From Bacteroidota bacterium (lineage in GTDB: Bacteria; Bacteroidota; Bacteroidia; Chitinophagales; Chitinophagaceae), in assembly GCA_947460175.1 (NCBI GenBank), contig CANHGW010000012.1:1-62182 (forward strand): 62,182 bases of DNA, given 5' to 3'. The position numbers and the translations under genes are program-made. Shown here in pieces: positions 16,990 to 25,980 of the stretch (its first letter is position 1; each line of letters opens with the position of its first letter). The notes beneath the pieces were generated by a model. The model saw only the letters and a program-made list of their open reading frames with translations. It had not been told where the DNA came from and did no database searches.

Positions 16990-18063
16990 TTATCTTGTCC
17001 TTTTTAAAGCAAGTATACGCTTATAACTTTCATCAATACGTTGTGGTGATATGATGCCTTTATCAACCAAACTTCTTATGGTAGCGTGAATATTGGACGG
17101 TGTATATTGCGAAGCTCCTTGAATATTGTTACTGAAAATAAACATGTCTACACCTGCTTGTATGCCTCTACGCAAACTTTCCTCTAAGCTATATCGACTA
17201 CTGATTGCATGCATTTGCATGTCGTCGGAAATGACAACCCCTTTGTAATTCATTTTACCTCTGAGTAATTCGGTAATGACTTTATAGGATAACGTTGCAG
17301 GCAATCCACTCTCATCCAATTTACGATTTACGATATGAGCCGTCATAATCATATCGACCATACCAAGATTGATCATTTGGTAATAAGGCATTAATTCAGA
17401 CACTTTCCAATACCTGCTCACATCTACTAATCCCAAATGCGAATCGGACATACTATTTCCATGACCAGGAAAATGTTTGAGTGATGTTTTGATTCCTAAA
17501 TTATGGTGAGCTTGAATGTATATTGAATCATAATGAGATACTTTTTCAGGATCAGCTGAAAAACAACGATTTATTTTACCTAATACTGGACATATTGGAT
17601 TGTGTAAATCTGCCACAGGTGCAAAATTTAAATTGATGCCACTGCTGGACAAAGCTTCAGCTATAGTTGTTGCAATTTCATATGCATAGATGTCGCTTCC
17701 TTTATCACCAACACTTTTAGCCGAAGGCATTTCTTTAAATCCATATTTTGTTTTTAATCGATTCACCTTGCCCCCCTCTTGATCTATTGAAATCAATAAT
17801 GGAATATTCGCAGCATCTTGTAATGTATTGGTCAAGGATGCTAGGTTTTTTTGAGTATTGACTGGGTTCAAATTATATTCAAACAACAATACACCACCTA
17901 CTTTTCCATTTCGGATATCCTTCAATATAGCTGAATTTTGCGAAGCAGATTTACCTGCCATACCTACCATAAGCATTTGTCCGATTTTGATATCAAGACT
18001 ATCAGCCTTCAATTCCCAACATAGAAAAATTAATATAAACAAATGCAGGCTCTTCTTTTTCAT
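16990..18063 (-). CDS. Glycoside hydrolase family 3 beta-N-acetylhexosaminidase (NagZ-like)
   Basis: 357 residues with a signal peptide (MKKKSLHLFILIFLCWELKA), so it is exported, unlike cytoplasmic E. coli NagZ. GH3 features appear in order: IGQMLMVGMAG, LLISIDQEGGKVNRL, GINLNFAPVADL, the catalytic loop KHFPGHGNSMSDSHLGL with the His-Asp pair of NagZ enzymes, and the nucleophile region GVVISDDMQMHAIS. It would release terminal N-acetylglucosamine from peptidoglycan fragments or glycans. The length fits a single-domain GH3. It is probably transcribed alone, with a terminator from the upstream TonB gene lying just before it. Confidence 0.92.
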   Translation of the reverse strand: MKKKSLHLFILIFLCWELKADSLDIKIGQMLMVGMAGKSASQNSAILKDIRNGKVGGVLLFEYNLNPVNTQKNLASLTNTLQDAANIPLLISIDQEGGKVNRLKTKYGFKEMPSAKSVGDKGSDIYAYEIATTIAEALSSSGINLNFAPVADLHNPICPVLGKINRCFSADPEKVSHYDSIYIQAHHNLGIKTSLKHFPGHGNSMSDSHLGLVDVSRYWKVSELMPYYQMINLGMVDMIMTAHIVNRKLDESGLPATLSYKVITELLRGKMNYKGVVISDDMQMHAISSRYSLEESLRRGIQAGVDMFIFSNNIQGASQYTPSNIHATIRSLVDKGIISPQRIDESYKRILALKRTR

Positions 18064-18091
18064 AGAAAGTATATTCGATTCGGGTAAAGAT

Positions 18092-18130
18092 AAAAAAAGC
18101 CATTCTAGAATAAATCTAAAATGGCTTTTT
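18092..18130 (-). terminator. Rho-independent terminator after the TonB-dependent receptor gene
   Basis: Perfect 11-bp stem AAAAAGCCATT (18094-18104) / AATGGCTTTTT (18120-18130), extended by TAGA/TCTA after one mismatch, with loop ATAAA and A/T runs at both ends. It lies 22 bp past the receptor stop codon and can act in either direction. Confidence 0.8.
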
Positions 18131-18151
18131 AATATACGAATAACGAATAGT

Positions 18152-20368
18152 CTAGTAGTTAAATCGAACAGCTAAAACAAAATTGCGTCCAGGTGCGCTC
18201 ATACCCGATGCAAAATAGCGATAGTTTTTATCTAGGATATTTTCAACACCGGCCTGTATAGTCATGTACTTTGCAACAGTAACCCCTGCACGGAAATTGA
18301 CCGTATACCAACTTGGAGTTCCATTTGGTGTTGAGTATTGAATATTATCTTCTCCATTTGGATTGTAATCTATTAAACGTTTACGGCTGTTATAAATACT
18401 GTATAATTCAGCATACCATTTTGTGTTTTCATATTTCATACCTAAGCGGCCTGTAACGGGAGGCACATGATCCAAAGGGACTAATACTGTATCATTATTA
18501 AATCGACCATATGTATAATTCATAGACCCAAATAATGAAAAATGCATTGCAGGTCTATAAATCATATTTAATCCACCCCCATAAATAAATGCAGTTGCTT
18601 TATTTTGATTGGCATACACGGCTGTCATAGTTCCATCATACAATGCAGAGTCGCTTCCATTATATGTATATCTGTCAGTTACGATTGCATTGGTAAAATG
18701 AGTATAAAAACCATAAGCGCTTAATTCAATTGTACCATTATTGTATTGAACTCCAAAATCGACATTTTTAGTATACTCAGGTTTTAAATTTACATTTGGT
18801 ACAATTAATCGTTGACCACTTACAGATTCAAATACTTTTGCCATATCATCAATATTAGGTGAACGAAAACCGCTTGAAAAATTTACAGTTAATCGAATTT
18901 CTTCTTCAGGCATATAGGCCACACCTATGTTACCTGTTACTGCTGTATTTTTTTGTTCCAGTGTTGTGTATGGTAATCTGAATTGGATAGACGTATCTGC
19001 CAAGGTCGATTTTAAGGTATTGTAATTTAAACGCAATCCATCATTCACAACTACTTTACCATCGGCTAATTTCAATATATGTTGATAAAATAATCCCATT
19101 AAATTCATATTGTTACTCCCATCTGGATATCGTGTATCAATAGGTGCTTCTATTCCGGTATTAATATCTTTTTTAAATGCAGAAGATTTTAAAAAATTAA
19201 ATTGTGCATCAGTACCAATTGTTACTTCATTGATTTCATCTTTATGGCGAATAGCAAAATTGTAGCCCCCTACATTTACTTTTTCAGTTCGATGATTTGT
19301 TGCGGACTTGCCAAAACCTCTATTATGTCTGCTTTCTTCCCAATACTGATGATTGATATTCATGGTCAAATCATTGAAAAACCCTTTCATTTTTACTACA
19401 TCTAATGAATAAGCTGCTAACGTTCTAAATTGCGGACCATAATACCATTCTGCATTCTTGGCAATGCCACCTGATGTTTCGGTTAATCGATCATAACGAG
19501 GTACATTGGTCGAATTAGATAATTGTAAATTGATTCCGTGTTTGATATTTTTATTTTGAACGATAGAAAATTTTTGCAACAAATCAAATTGCGAATACCC
19601 TGTGCTTACTTGTTTGTATGGATCAGGATTTTTCAACATTGAATCTTTTCCATTAATTCGCTCTACTATGAAATTCTTTTTCCAAAGATTCATGATTGAG
19701 TCTACCCCATTTTTACCTTGAACTAAATCATCAAAATCTGAATAGGTTAGTTGCGTTAACGACGCAAATTGATTATTACCAAATGTAACACCTACACTTC
19801 CTGTTTTTTCTTGATTAGCAGATGAATACCTTAGTAAGGCATTTGATCCTGTTAATTCAAACTTGGATGTTTTGGCTAATTTTGGATCTTTCGTTTTCAT
19901 AAGAATTACACCTCCAAGTGCATCACTTCCGTGTATCGTTGAAGCAGGGCCATTTAAAATTTCAATTCTGTCCAATGCGTTATTGTCAATCGTAATGATA
20001 TTCTGCATATGGCCGCTTCGTGATATTAGATTGTTCTGACGTATCCCATCTATATTTAATTGAATGCGACTAGCTTCAAATCCTCTCAAAACAGGACTTC
20101 CTCCACCTTGTTGGCTTTTTTGTACAAATACTTGTCCTGTATTGGTCAATACATCTGCTGTTGTTTGTGCATTCATCTGTTTCATATCAGTTGAAGTCAC
20201 AACATCAATTTTCTGAACTATATTTTTCTTCTTTTCGACAAATTTATTTCCAGAAATAATAACGGTATTTAAATTAATATTTTTAATAGAATCTTTTTGA
20301 TTCTGTGTTTGTGCATTGACTTGCATTATTGATACAAAGCACAATACTGTAATTGTGAATTTCTTCAT
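18152..20368 (-). CDS. TonB-dependent outer-membrane receptor, heme/metal-type
   Basis: 738 residues with a signal peptide (MKKFTITVLCFVSIMQVNA). There is no carboxypeptidase-like extension: the plug begins soon after with NTVIISGNKFVEKKK. Plug motifs include SPVLRGFEASRIQLNIDGIR, RSGHMQNIITIDNNALDRIE and GPASTIHGSDALGGVILMKT, matching the heme/haemoglobin-type branch of siderophore and metal receptors. The barrel ends in FNY with a C-terminal aromatic residue, as expected. It is not SusC-like and there is no SusD. A small upstream gene with a His-rich stretch (20443-20946) is in the same operon. I infer import of a metal complex or heme. Confidence 0.88.
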   Translation of the reverse strand: MKKFTITVLCFVSIMQVNAQTQNQKDSIKNINLNTVIISGNKFVEKKKNIVQKIDVVTSTDMKQMNAQTTADVLTNTGQVFVQKSQQGGGSPVLRGFEASRIQLNIDGIRQNNLISRSGHMQNIITIDNNALDRIEILNGPASTIHGSDALGGVILMKTKDPKLAKTSKFELTGSNALLRYSSANQEKTGSVGVTFGNNQFASLTQLTYSDFDDLVQGKNGVDSIMNLWKKNFIVERINGKDSMLKNPDPYKQVSTGYSQFDLLQKFSIVQNKNIKHGINLQLSNSTNVPRYDRLTETSGGIAKNAEWYYGPQFRTLAAYSLDVVKMKGFFNDLTMNINHQYWEESRHNRGFGKSATNHRTEKVNVGGYNFAIRHKDEINEVTIGTDAQFNFLKSSAFKKDINTGIEAPIDTRYPDGSNNMNLMGLFYQHILKLADGKVVVNDGLRLNYNTLKSTLADTSIQFRLPYTTLEQKNTAVTGNIGVAYMPEEEIRLTVNFSSGFRSPNIDDMAKVFESVSGQRLIVPNVNLKPEYTKNVDFGVQYNNGTIELSAYGFYTHFTNAIVTDRYTYNGSDSALYDGTMTAVYANQNKATAFIYGGGLNMIYRPAMHFSLFGSMNYTYGRFNNDTVLVPLDHVPPVTGRLGMKYENTKWYAELYSIYNSRKRLIDYNPNGEDNIQYSTPNGTPSWYTVNFRAGVTVAKYMTIQAGVENILDKNYRYFASGMSAPGRNFVLAVRFNY

Positions 20369-20442
20369 TTTTTAAGAGTTTGTTTAAGTAAATAAATAGA
20401 TAATACATCCATAGAATGGATATAAAAATTAGAAATAAAATC

Positions 20443-20946
20443 TTAAACAAATTCGGGGGGTGGTATTTCTATTGGTAGATTGACATTTATAAATTCAGAC
20501 TGTAAGAATTGTTTCTTAGAGTCCGCTATATAATAAATTGGTTTGACTGAATAATCTAATAGTTCATCACAATACAACATTGTGATTTTAAATGTTTTTT
20601 GCAATTCATTTTTCTTTGAATTTGTTTCACTGGACTTGCTTAGCAATTGATCTTCTTTGCTATCAAAATGTCCATATACTAGAACATTATTTTGTTTATA
20701 TGAGATTGATTTCACATCAAACATTTTGCCATTCAGTAAAATTTCATCTTTATTTACTTTCCTCACCAAAGACCATTCCTTTAACGTCAGCGAAATAAAT
20801 TGATTTTTCTTAGCTGATAAATTTTCATTCGAGTGTTCATTGTGACGATGTAATTCAATATTGTAATTGTAAATTAATCCTATTGATTGAATTATAGAAA
20901 ATAATATTAACAAAACTGTGGCAATATTTCCTTTTCTAGCGTGCAA
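20443..20946 (-). CDS. Small membrane-anchored protein upstream of the TonB receptor
   Basis: 167 residues beginning with TTG at 20944-20946; there is no in-frame ATG before the hydrophobic segment and an in-frame stop lies 21 bp upstream. One N-terminal membrane helix (about 8-27) precedes a His-rich stretch (ELHRHNEH) and an extracytoplasmic domain of about 130 residues that ends EIPPPEFV. Short proteins with a His-rich segment and a proline-rich end often stand next to metal-linked TonB receptors in Bacteroidota (recollection, not checked). The receptor starts 74 bp downstream on the same strand. It may be a metal sensor or an accessory to the receptor (inference). Confidence 0.62.
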   Translation of the reverse strand: MHARKGNIATVLLILFSIIQSIGLIYNYNIELHRHNEHSNENLSAKKNQFISLTLKEWSLVRKVNKDEILLNGKMFDVKSISYKQNNVLVYGHFDSKEDQLLSKSSETNSKKNELQKTFKITMLYCDELLDYSVKPIYYIADSKKQFLQSEFINVNLPIEIPPPEFV

Positions 20947-21060
20947 TGAATTTAGTTTGAATTTCGTTTAATAACCAAATGTAATATAATGAACTAAACT
21001 ATTTGATATTTTCATTCGTCTAATTAGTATAGTATTCTTAATAATAAAAAATAAACGTAT

Positions 21061-21141
21061 ATGAAAAAAGATTTTTCAATCGGCTTGGTGATATTTTCAT
21101 TCATCTATGCCATTGTAATTATTACTATTTTTCGATCTTAA
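21061..21141 (+). CDS. Possible 26-residue single-helix membrane peptide
   Basis: The ORF reads MKKDFSIGLVIFSFIYAIVI then ITIFRS: a charged start, one continuous membrane helix and a basic end. It sits in the 206-bp gap between the divergently read receptor operon and the 3' end of gpmI. No clear TAnnTTTG is present just upstream, and a peptide this short could arise by chance in AT-rich DNA. The complete helix with a positively charged N-terminus is the only support. Confidence 0.35.
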   Translation: MKKDFSIGLVIFSFIYAIVIITIFRS

Positions 21142-21152
21142 AATAGAAATAA

Positions 21153-22682
21153 TTATTCGCTTACCAATATTTCACCTGTCATTTCTTTGGGAATATCTAT
21201 ACCCATTACATGAAGGATAGTTGGTGCAATATCCCCTAGCTTGCCAGGCTTCACGTTGCCTTTGAAATCATTTGAAATAATAAACAAAGGAACTGGATTT
21301 AATGTATGTGCTGTATTGGGTGTTCCATCTTCATTTATCATATAATCGCTATTGCCATGATCGGCTGTTAGAAATATGGTGTAGTCTTGTTTCAATGCTT
21401 CGGTCACTATTTTGGCAACACATTCATCTACCGTTTCTACTGCTTTGATTACAGCATCCCATACGCCAGTATGACCTACCATATCTGCATTTGCAAAATT
21501 CAGGCATATAAAATCAGCCGATTGTGCTTGTATTTCTGGCAGAATAGCCTCTGTTAATGCACGTGCACTCATTTCAGGTTTCAAATCATAGGTGGCAACA
21601 TCTTGTGGTGAATTTCGCATAATTCTTCGCTCACCGTTGAACTCATTCTCTCTTCCCCCACTAAAGAAAAATGTAACATGCGGATATTTTTCGGTTTCAG
21701 CAATACGGATTTGTGTTTTGTTGTTTCTTTCCAATACTTCACCTAAGGTGTTTTTCAAATCGTCATTTTTAAATAATACATGAACCTTCTTGAAATTTTT
21801 ATCATACTCCGTCATAGTCACATAATACAAATCTAAAGGATGCATATTTTGTTCGTGATAGGACGTTTGAGTCAGTACTTCGGTAATTTCTCTGCATCTA
21901 TCTGTTCTGAAATTGAAACAAAAAACCACATCATTGTCTTTAATGACTGCTTGCGGTTTGTTATTTTCATCAACCATAATTATAGGTTTCAAAAACTCAT
22001 CTGTAAGTCCATTTTCATATGCCTCTTTAATAGATTCAAGTACATTCGTACTATGCTTACCTTCCCCATGCACCATGGCATCATACGCTATTTTCACTCT
22101 ATCCCATCGCTTATCTCGATCCATGGCATAGTATCTACCAGTCACAGAAGCAATTTTTCCAGACGAAGTCTTTAAAAATTCATTTAAGTCATTTATAAAA
22201 TCAAATCCACTTTTCGGATCAGTATCTCTTCCATCCGTAAATACATGAATCGCCACATCAGTTAGACCATTTTCTTTACATAAATTACATATTGCTTTCA
22301 AATGATCTATATGAGAATGCACCCCTCCATCACTTACCAAACCAATCAAATGGAGCGTTTTTTGATTTTGCTTAGCAAACATTAACATATTAATAAATTC
22401 GTCATTTGTATCTAGTTCTCCCGACTGTATGGCCACATTAATTCGTTGCAATTCTTGGTATACAATGCGACCTGCTCCGAGATTCAAATGCCCTACTTCG
22501 CTATTGCCCATTTGGCCTGCAGGTAATCCTACGGCTTCTCCACAAGTAATTAATTCGGTATTTGGATACAGATTATAGAGCGATTTTACAAAGGGGACAT
22601 TGGCATTTTGTATAGCATCTGCCGATTTTAGTTGACCATGGCCCCAGCCATCCATGATTATTAATGCACACTTTTTTGACAT
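21153..22682 (-). CDS. gpmI: 2,3-bisphosphoglycerate-independent phosphoglycerate mutase
   Basis: 509 residues, the normal length. It interconverts 3- and 2-phosphoglycerate in glycolysis using two manganese ions. Key residues are visible: Asp11 in LIIMDGWGHG, the phospho-serine Ser61 in GQMGNSEVGHLNLGAG, HVFTDGRDTDP, GRYYAMDRDKRWDR, FNFRTDRCREIT, FFFSGGRENEFNGE, NFANADMVGHTG and FLTADHGNSDYM. The -7 element lies 5 bases before the ATG. Confidence 0.97.
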   Translation of the reverse strand: MSKKCALIIMDGWGHGQLKSADAIQNANVPFVKSLYNLYPNTELITCGEAVGLPAGQMGNSEVGHLNLGAGRIVYQELQRINVAIQSGELDTNDEFINMLMFAKQNQKTLHLIGLVSDGGVHSHIDHLKAICNLCKENGLTDVAIHVFTDGRDTDPKSGFDFINDLNEFLKTSSGKIASVTGRYYAMDRDKRWDRVKIAYDAMVHGEGKHSTNVLESIKEAYENGLTDEFLKPIIMVDENNKPQAVIKDNDVVFCFNFRTDRCREITEVLTQTSYHEQNMHPLDLYYVTMTEYDKNFKKVHVLFKNDDLKNTLGEVLERNNKTQIRIAETEKYPHVTFFFSGGRENEFNGERRIMRNSPQDVATYDLKPEMSARALTEAILPEIQAQSADFICLNFANADMVGHTGVWDAVIKAVETVDECVAKIVTEALKQDYTIFLTADHGNSDYMINEDGTPNTAHTLNPVPLFIISNDFKGNVKPGKLGDIAPTILHVMGIDIPKEMTGEILVSE

Positions 22683-22687
22683 AATTG

Positions 22688-22695
22688 CAAAAATA
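22688..22695 (-). promoter_or_regulatory. gpmI -7 element TATTTTTG
   Basis: The minus strand has TATTTTTG with only 5 bases (CAATT) to the gpmI ATG at 22682, predicting a leaderless or 1-2 base leader mRNA. Confidence 0.5.
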
Positions 22696-22737
22696 ATGCA
22701 ATATTTGCAGTATATTAGTTCTAACTAATTAATCCTA

Positions 22738-23160
22738 TTGAAGTTACATGTAAAAATATTTTCTAGCCTACTACGTAGAAAATCGTTCCTACTGGTATAC
22801 TTCCTTGTTTTTCAATGCATTGTATCAACAGCTCAGGACTACCTGACTAACATTTCCAATGCGTTTAAACAAGGAAATGCTAAGTCTATGTCCGTGTATT
22901 TTGATAACTCGATCGACCTTACTTTTTCAGACGAAACAAACACTTACAGCAAAAAGCAAGCCGAAATAATACTTCAGAAATTTTTTTCAAAGGTAGAACC
23001 TAAAAGCTTTAATAGTAGACGTAGCGGCGAATCTAAGTACAACAATTCGAAATTTAGTATTGGGTTTTTATCTACATCCAATGGTGAATATAAAGTCTAT
23101 ATTTTCTTTATTCAAAAGGGGAAAAATTATTACATCAAGGAAATGCGATTTGAAAAATAA
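22738..23160 (+). CDS. DUF4783 family secreted protein
   Basis: 140 residues starting at TTG 22738. The only starts that keep the signal peptide are this TTG or rarer codons, and an in-frame TAA lies 12 bp upstream. The export signal (KSFLLVYFLVFQCIVSTAQ) precedes a compact NTF2-like domain: YLTNISNAFKQGNAKSMSVY, DLTFSDETNTYSKKQAEIIL, FSKVEPKSFNSRRSG and KNYYIKEMRFEK. This is the DUF4783 pattern of short Bacteroidota periplasmic proteins. The biochemical role is unknown. nadC follows about 90 bp later. Confidence 0.75.
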   Translation: MKLHVKIFSSLLRRKSFLLVYFLVFQCIVSTAQDYLTNISNAFKQGNAKSMSVYFDNSIDLTFSDETNTYSKKQAEIILQKFFSKVEPKSFNSRRSGESKYNNSKFSIGFLSTSNGEYKVYIFFIQKGKNYYIKEMRFEK

Positions 23161-23252
23161 TTAAAATTTTTGCAATACATTATAGATGATTTGATCTGTT
23201 TATTATTCGCTTATAGTTAATATTGCCTTGGATTAATTCAATCTTATACATT

Positions 23253-24089
23253 ATGACTATCACAGAATTTGTAAAACTAGCACTCGACGAAGATATAAAA
23301 GATGGCGACCACTCAACATTGGCTTGTATTCCCCCTAGTGAAATGGGTAAAGCTGTTCTTAAAATTAAAGAAAACGGTATCATTGCAGGACTAGCAATTG
23401 CAGAAGAAATTATTAAGACCATAGAACCTAGTTCCGTTATCACATTTTTTAAAAAAGATGGTGACAGCGTAATTTATGGTGAAAAGGCTTTTGAACTTGA
23501 AGCATCGGTCCATACTATACTAAAAGCTGAACGACTTGTCCTCAATATCATGCAACGCATGAGCGGCATCGCATCTTTGACGAATGTATATGTTGAAAAA
23601 ATAAAAAGCTACCCTACAAAAATATTAGACACTCGTAAAACAACCCCATTGTTCAGATGGTTTGAAAAAAAGGCAGTAGTACTCGGCGGTGGCCATAATC
23701 ACCGTTTTGGATTATATGATATGATTATGCTTAAGGATAATCATATAGATTATTGTGGAGGAATTGAAAAAGCCATCGACAAAACCAATGCCTACTTAGC
23801 AGAAAAAAACCTTAGTTTAAAAATAGAGATTGAGGCTCGATCTATCGAAGATGTAAAACGAATTGTAAATCATGGAGGTGTGCAACGTATTATGTTTGAT
23901 AATTTTTCACCTGATCAAATTATTGATAGTTTAAAAATTACCGATGGGAAATTTGAAACTGAAGCAAGTGGTGGTATCAACCTAGAAACAATCGAATCCT
24001 ATGCAGCTACTGGTGTCGATTTTATTTCGGTAGGAGCTATTATCCATCATGCTGTAAGTATGGATTTGAGTTTAAAAGCGATTAAGTAA
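23253..24089 (+). CDS. nadC: Nicotinate-nucleotide pyrophosphorylase (carboxylating)
   Basis: 278 residues from ATG 23253 (MTITEFVKLALDEDIKDGDH). NadC converts quinolinate and PRPP to nicotinate mononucleotide in NAD synthesis. Conserved blocks: GDHSTLACIP, ILKAERLVLNIMQRMSGIAS, ILDTRKTTPLFRWFEKKAVV, GGGHNHRFGLYDMIMLKDNH, IEIEARSIEDV, RIMFDNFSPD, EASGGINLETI and GVDFISVGAI. The length is standard. A longer TTG-start version from 23223 adds 10 residues with no family support. The lipid kinase gene follows 4 bp downstream. Confidence 0.96.
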   Translation: MTITEFVKLALDEDIKDGDHSTLACIPPSEMGKAVLKIKENGIIAGLAIAEEIIKTIEPSSVITFFKKDGDSVIYGEKAFELEASVHTILKAERLVLNIMQRMSGIASLTNVYVEKIKSYPTKILDTRKTTPLFRWFEKKAVVLGGGHNHRFGLYDMIMLKDNHIDYCGGIEKAIDKTNAYLAEKNLSLKIEIEARSIEDVKRIVNHGGVQRIMFDNFSPDQIIDSLKITDGKFETEASGGINLETIESYAATGVDFISVGAIIHHAVSMDLSLKAIK

Positions 24090-24093
24090 CACA

Positions 24094-24981
24094 ATGCTAT
24101 CATCTGTTTTTTTTATTGTCAACACACGTATTGGTGATCGAAAAATTGCCGAATTAACGAAGGCATTGCTTAAATACATTGTTGGTATTAAACACGAAGT
24201 ACATCAAACAGAATACAGTGGCCATGCTTTAGAACTTGCCAAACAAGCTGTTGCCAATAAAAGTTCATTGATCGTAGCAGTAGGTGGCGATGGCACTGTA
24301 AATGAAGTACTACAAGCTGTGGTTCATTCAGACATTCCACTTGCAATTGTTCCTACAGGCTCGGGCAATGGACTTGCAAGACATTGCGGTATTCCTATCG
24401 AAATTGACAAAGCAGTTGAACTTATAGTTCAAGGCCATCTAAAATCAATCGACATTGGCAAAGCAAATGATACTTATTTTATTAGCAATGCTGGCGTCGG
24501 TTTTGATGCATATGTTTGCAACCAAATCAAACAAACAAATAGTCGTGGATTAAAAATGTATATACGCGAAGTTGTTAAAAATTATTTCACTTACAAAGCT
24601 GATACCTATCATATACAAGCCGACCAAGTCACATTAAATGAAGGTGCCTATTTTCTGAATATTGCCAACGGCAAAGAGTTTGGATATGGATTTCAAATTG
24701 CCCCTGATGCAAGCATACAAGATGGTATGTTGGATATGATTTTGGTTAAAAAAATAAATATCTTCAATGGAGCAAAATTTGTTTGGGACGGATGGAATAA
24801 AAATTTAATGAACAATGCACATTGCATTTATTTGAAAGCGAATAAAATAATAATTAAAAGCAAAAACATGCATTACTATCAAACCGATGGCGATGCACAT
24901 GAATGCAATGGTATTTGTACAATTGAACTATGTAAAAATGCTATTCAATTATTAGTACCAACATCTATAGAAAATTTATAA
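24094..24981 (+). CDS. Diacylglycerol kinase-like lipid kinase (YegS/DgkB family)
   Basis: 295 residues. The catalytic loop VAVGGDGTVNEVLQAVV and PTGSGNGLARHCGIP are the nucleotide-binding signatures of the DAGK catalytic family; FVVN-type N-terminal and IANGKEFGYGFQIAPDASIQ, DGMLDMILV segments complete the two-domain fold. Such enzymes phosphorylate diacylglycerol, ceramide-like or sphingoid lipids, and Bacteroidota make sphingolipids, so the substrate could be either. It sits between nadC and a SUI1 gene with gaps of 4 and 2 bp, so the three are cotranscribed. Confidence 0.9.
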   Translation: MLSSVFFIVNTRIGDRKIAELTKALLKYIVGIKHEVHQTEYSGHALELAKQAVANKSSLIVAVGGDGTVNEVLQAVVHSDIPLAIVPTGSGNGLARHCGIPIEIDKAVELIVQGHLKSIDIGKANDTYFISNAGVGFDAYVCNQIKQTNSRGLKMYIREVVKNYFTYKADTYHIQADQVTLNEGAYFLNIANGKEFGYGFQIAPDASIQDGMLDMILVKKINIFNGAKFVWDGWNKNLMNNAHCIYLKANKIIIKSKNMHYYQTDGDAHECNGICTIELCKNAIQLLVPTSIENL

Positions 24982-24983
24982 CT

Positions 24984-25316
24984 ATGAGCAATAAAAAAAA
25001 TTACACTGGAGGGCTCGTATACTCTACCAATCCTATTGCATTAAATGAGGAAACACAGGAAGAGTTGGAAACGCTTATTCCGTCTATGCAACGACTCAAA
25101 GTAAAACTCGACACCAAACAACGTGCTGGAAAAGTAGTTACCTTGGTCGAGGGATTTATTGGCAAAAACGAAGATTTAGAAACACTCGGTAAAATGCTGA
25201 AAACAAAATGCGGTACTGGCGGATCAGCTAAGGATGGAATTATACTCGTACAAGGCGATTACAAAACGAAGGTTATTCAATTATTGCAAGTTGTAGGCTA
25301 TAATGTAAAACTTTAA
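24984..25316 (+). CDS. yciH: SUI1/eIF1-like translation factor (YciH family)
   Basis: 110 residues. The C-terminal 75 residues are the SUI1 fold: RLKVKLDTKQRAGKVVTLVE, GFIGKNEDLETLGKMLKTKC, GTGGSAKDGIILVQGDYKTK and VIQLLQVVGYNVKL. In bacteria YciH is reported to influence start-site fidelity and to inhibit translation under stress. It ends the nadC-lipid kinase-SUI1 operon (2-bp spacing). Nothing is missing. Confidence 0.92.
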   Translation: MSNKKNYTGGLVYSTNPIALNEETQEELETLIPSMQRLKVKLDTKQRAGKVVTLVEGFIGKNEDLETLGKMLKTKCGTGGSAKDGIILVQGDYKTKVIQLLQVVGYNVKL

Positions 25317-25327
25317 ATTAAACAATC

Positions 25328-25335
25328 TACTTTTG
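25328..25335 (+). promoter_or_regulatory. -7 element TACTTTTG before the lipoprotein gene
   Basis: An exact match 14 bases before ATG 25350, so the lipoprotein gene is a unit separate from the SUI1 operon. Confidence 0.5.
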
Positions 25336-25349
25336 TATACAATCCATTC

Positions 25350-25925
25350 ATGATGAAAAAATTTCTGACCTATATATTTCTTCTAATTATATTCATTCAG
25401 CTTTTTTCTTGCAAAAGTAAAACTGCTTATCAGGGTGATTCAATGATTAATTATCCTGATCTCAATCTAATCGTTCATGATTATATCGAACCCTATCAAC
25501 AAGAACCATACACTTTTAGATTAGTCACTATTGAAAACGACAAAAGAGATACTGCCTTCCTTCATGCAAAAGAGGTAAAATGGGATGAAATCAAACAACC
25601 TTTTATAGATGCCAATTTGTATAAAAAAGAATTCGACAAGCAATATAAAATTGATGCAATCACCGATACCCTCACATCTACACTTTCTCTTATATTCACA
25701 TCACTCAATCATGAAAATCTTACATCTAAATTAAGTATCAAAGCTAATTTGGCCGATAATAATATTCAATCCCTTTATGCAGAAACAAACGATGCTGGTT
25801 TTTTTACAAGTAAAGCCTACAAACTTCTCTTTGTAAATAAAAAAACTATTCAAATACAAGAATCTAGCAAAAAACCATTTTCATCCTTGAAAAATAAAAT
25901 TACAACGCTAACCTTTTTGAATTAA
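25350..25925 (+). CDS. Lipoprotein of unknown function
   Basis: 191 residues. The signal MMKKFLTYIFLLIIFIQLFS ends at a lipobox cysteine (LFSC, Cys21), followed by KSKTAYQGDSMINYPDL. The mature part (EPYTFRLVTIENDKRDTAFL, KEVKWDEIKQPFIDANLYKK, LIFTSLNHENLTSKL) looks like a beta-rich periplasmic domain of Bacteroidota. I do not recognise a named family. uvrC begins 55 bp downstream. Confidence 0.7.
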   Translation: MMKKFLTYIFLLIIFIQLFSCKSKTAYQGDSMINYPDLNLIVHDYIEPYQQEPYTFRLVTIENDKRDTAFLHAKEVKWDEIKQPFIDANLYKKEFDKQYKIDAITDTLTSTLSLIFTSLNHENLTSKLSIKANLADNNIQSLYAETNDAGFFTSKAYKLLFVNKKTIQIQESSKKPFSSLKNKITTLTFLN

Positions 25926-25980
25926 TTCAATATAGATTTTTGCAACGGTCTAAACCGATATTCCTACGTATTTTCGCGAC

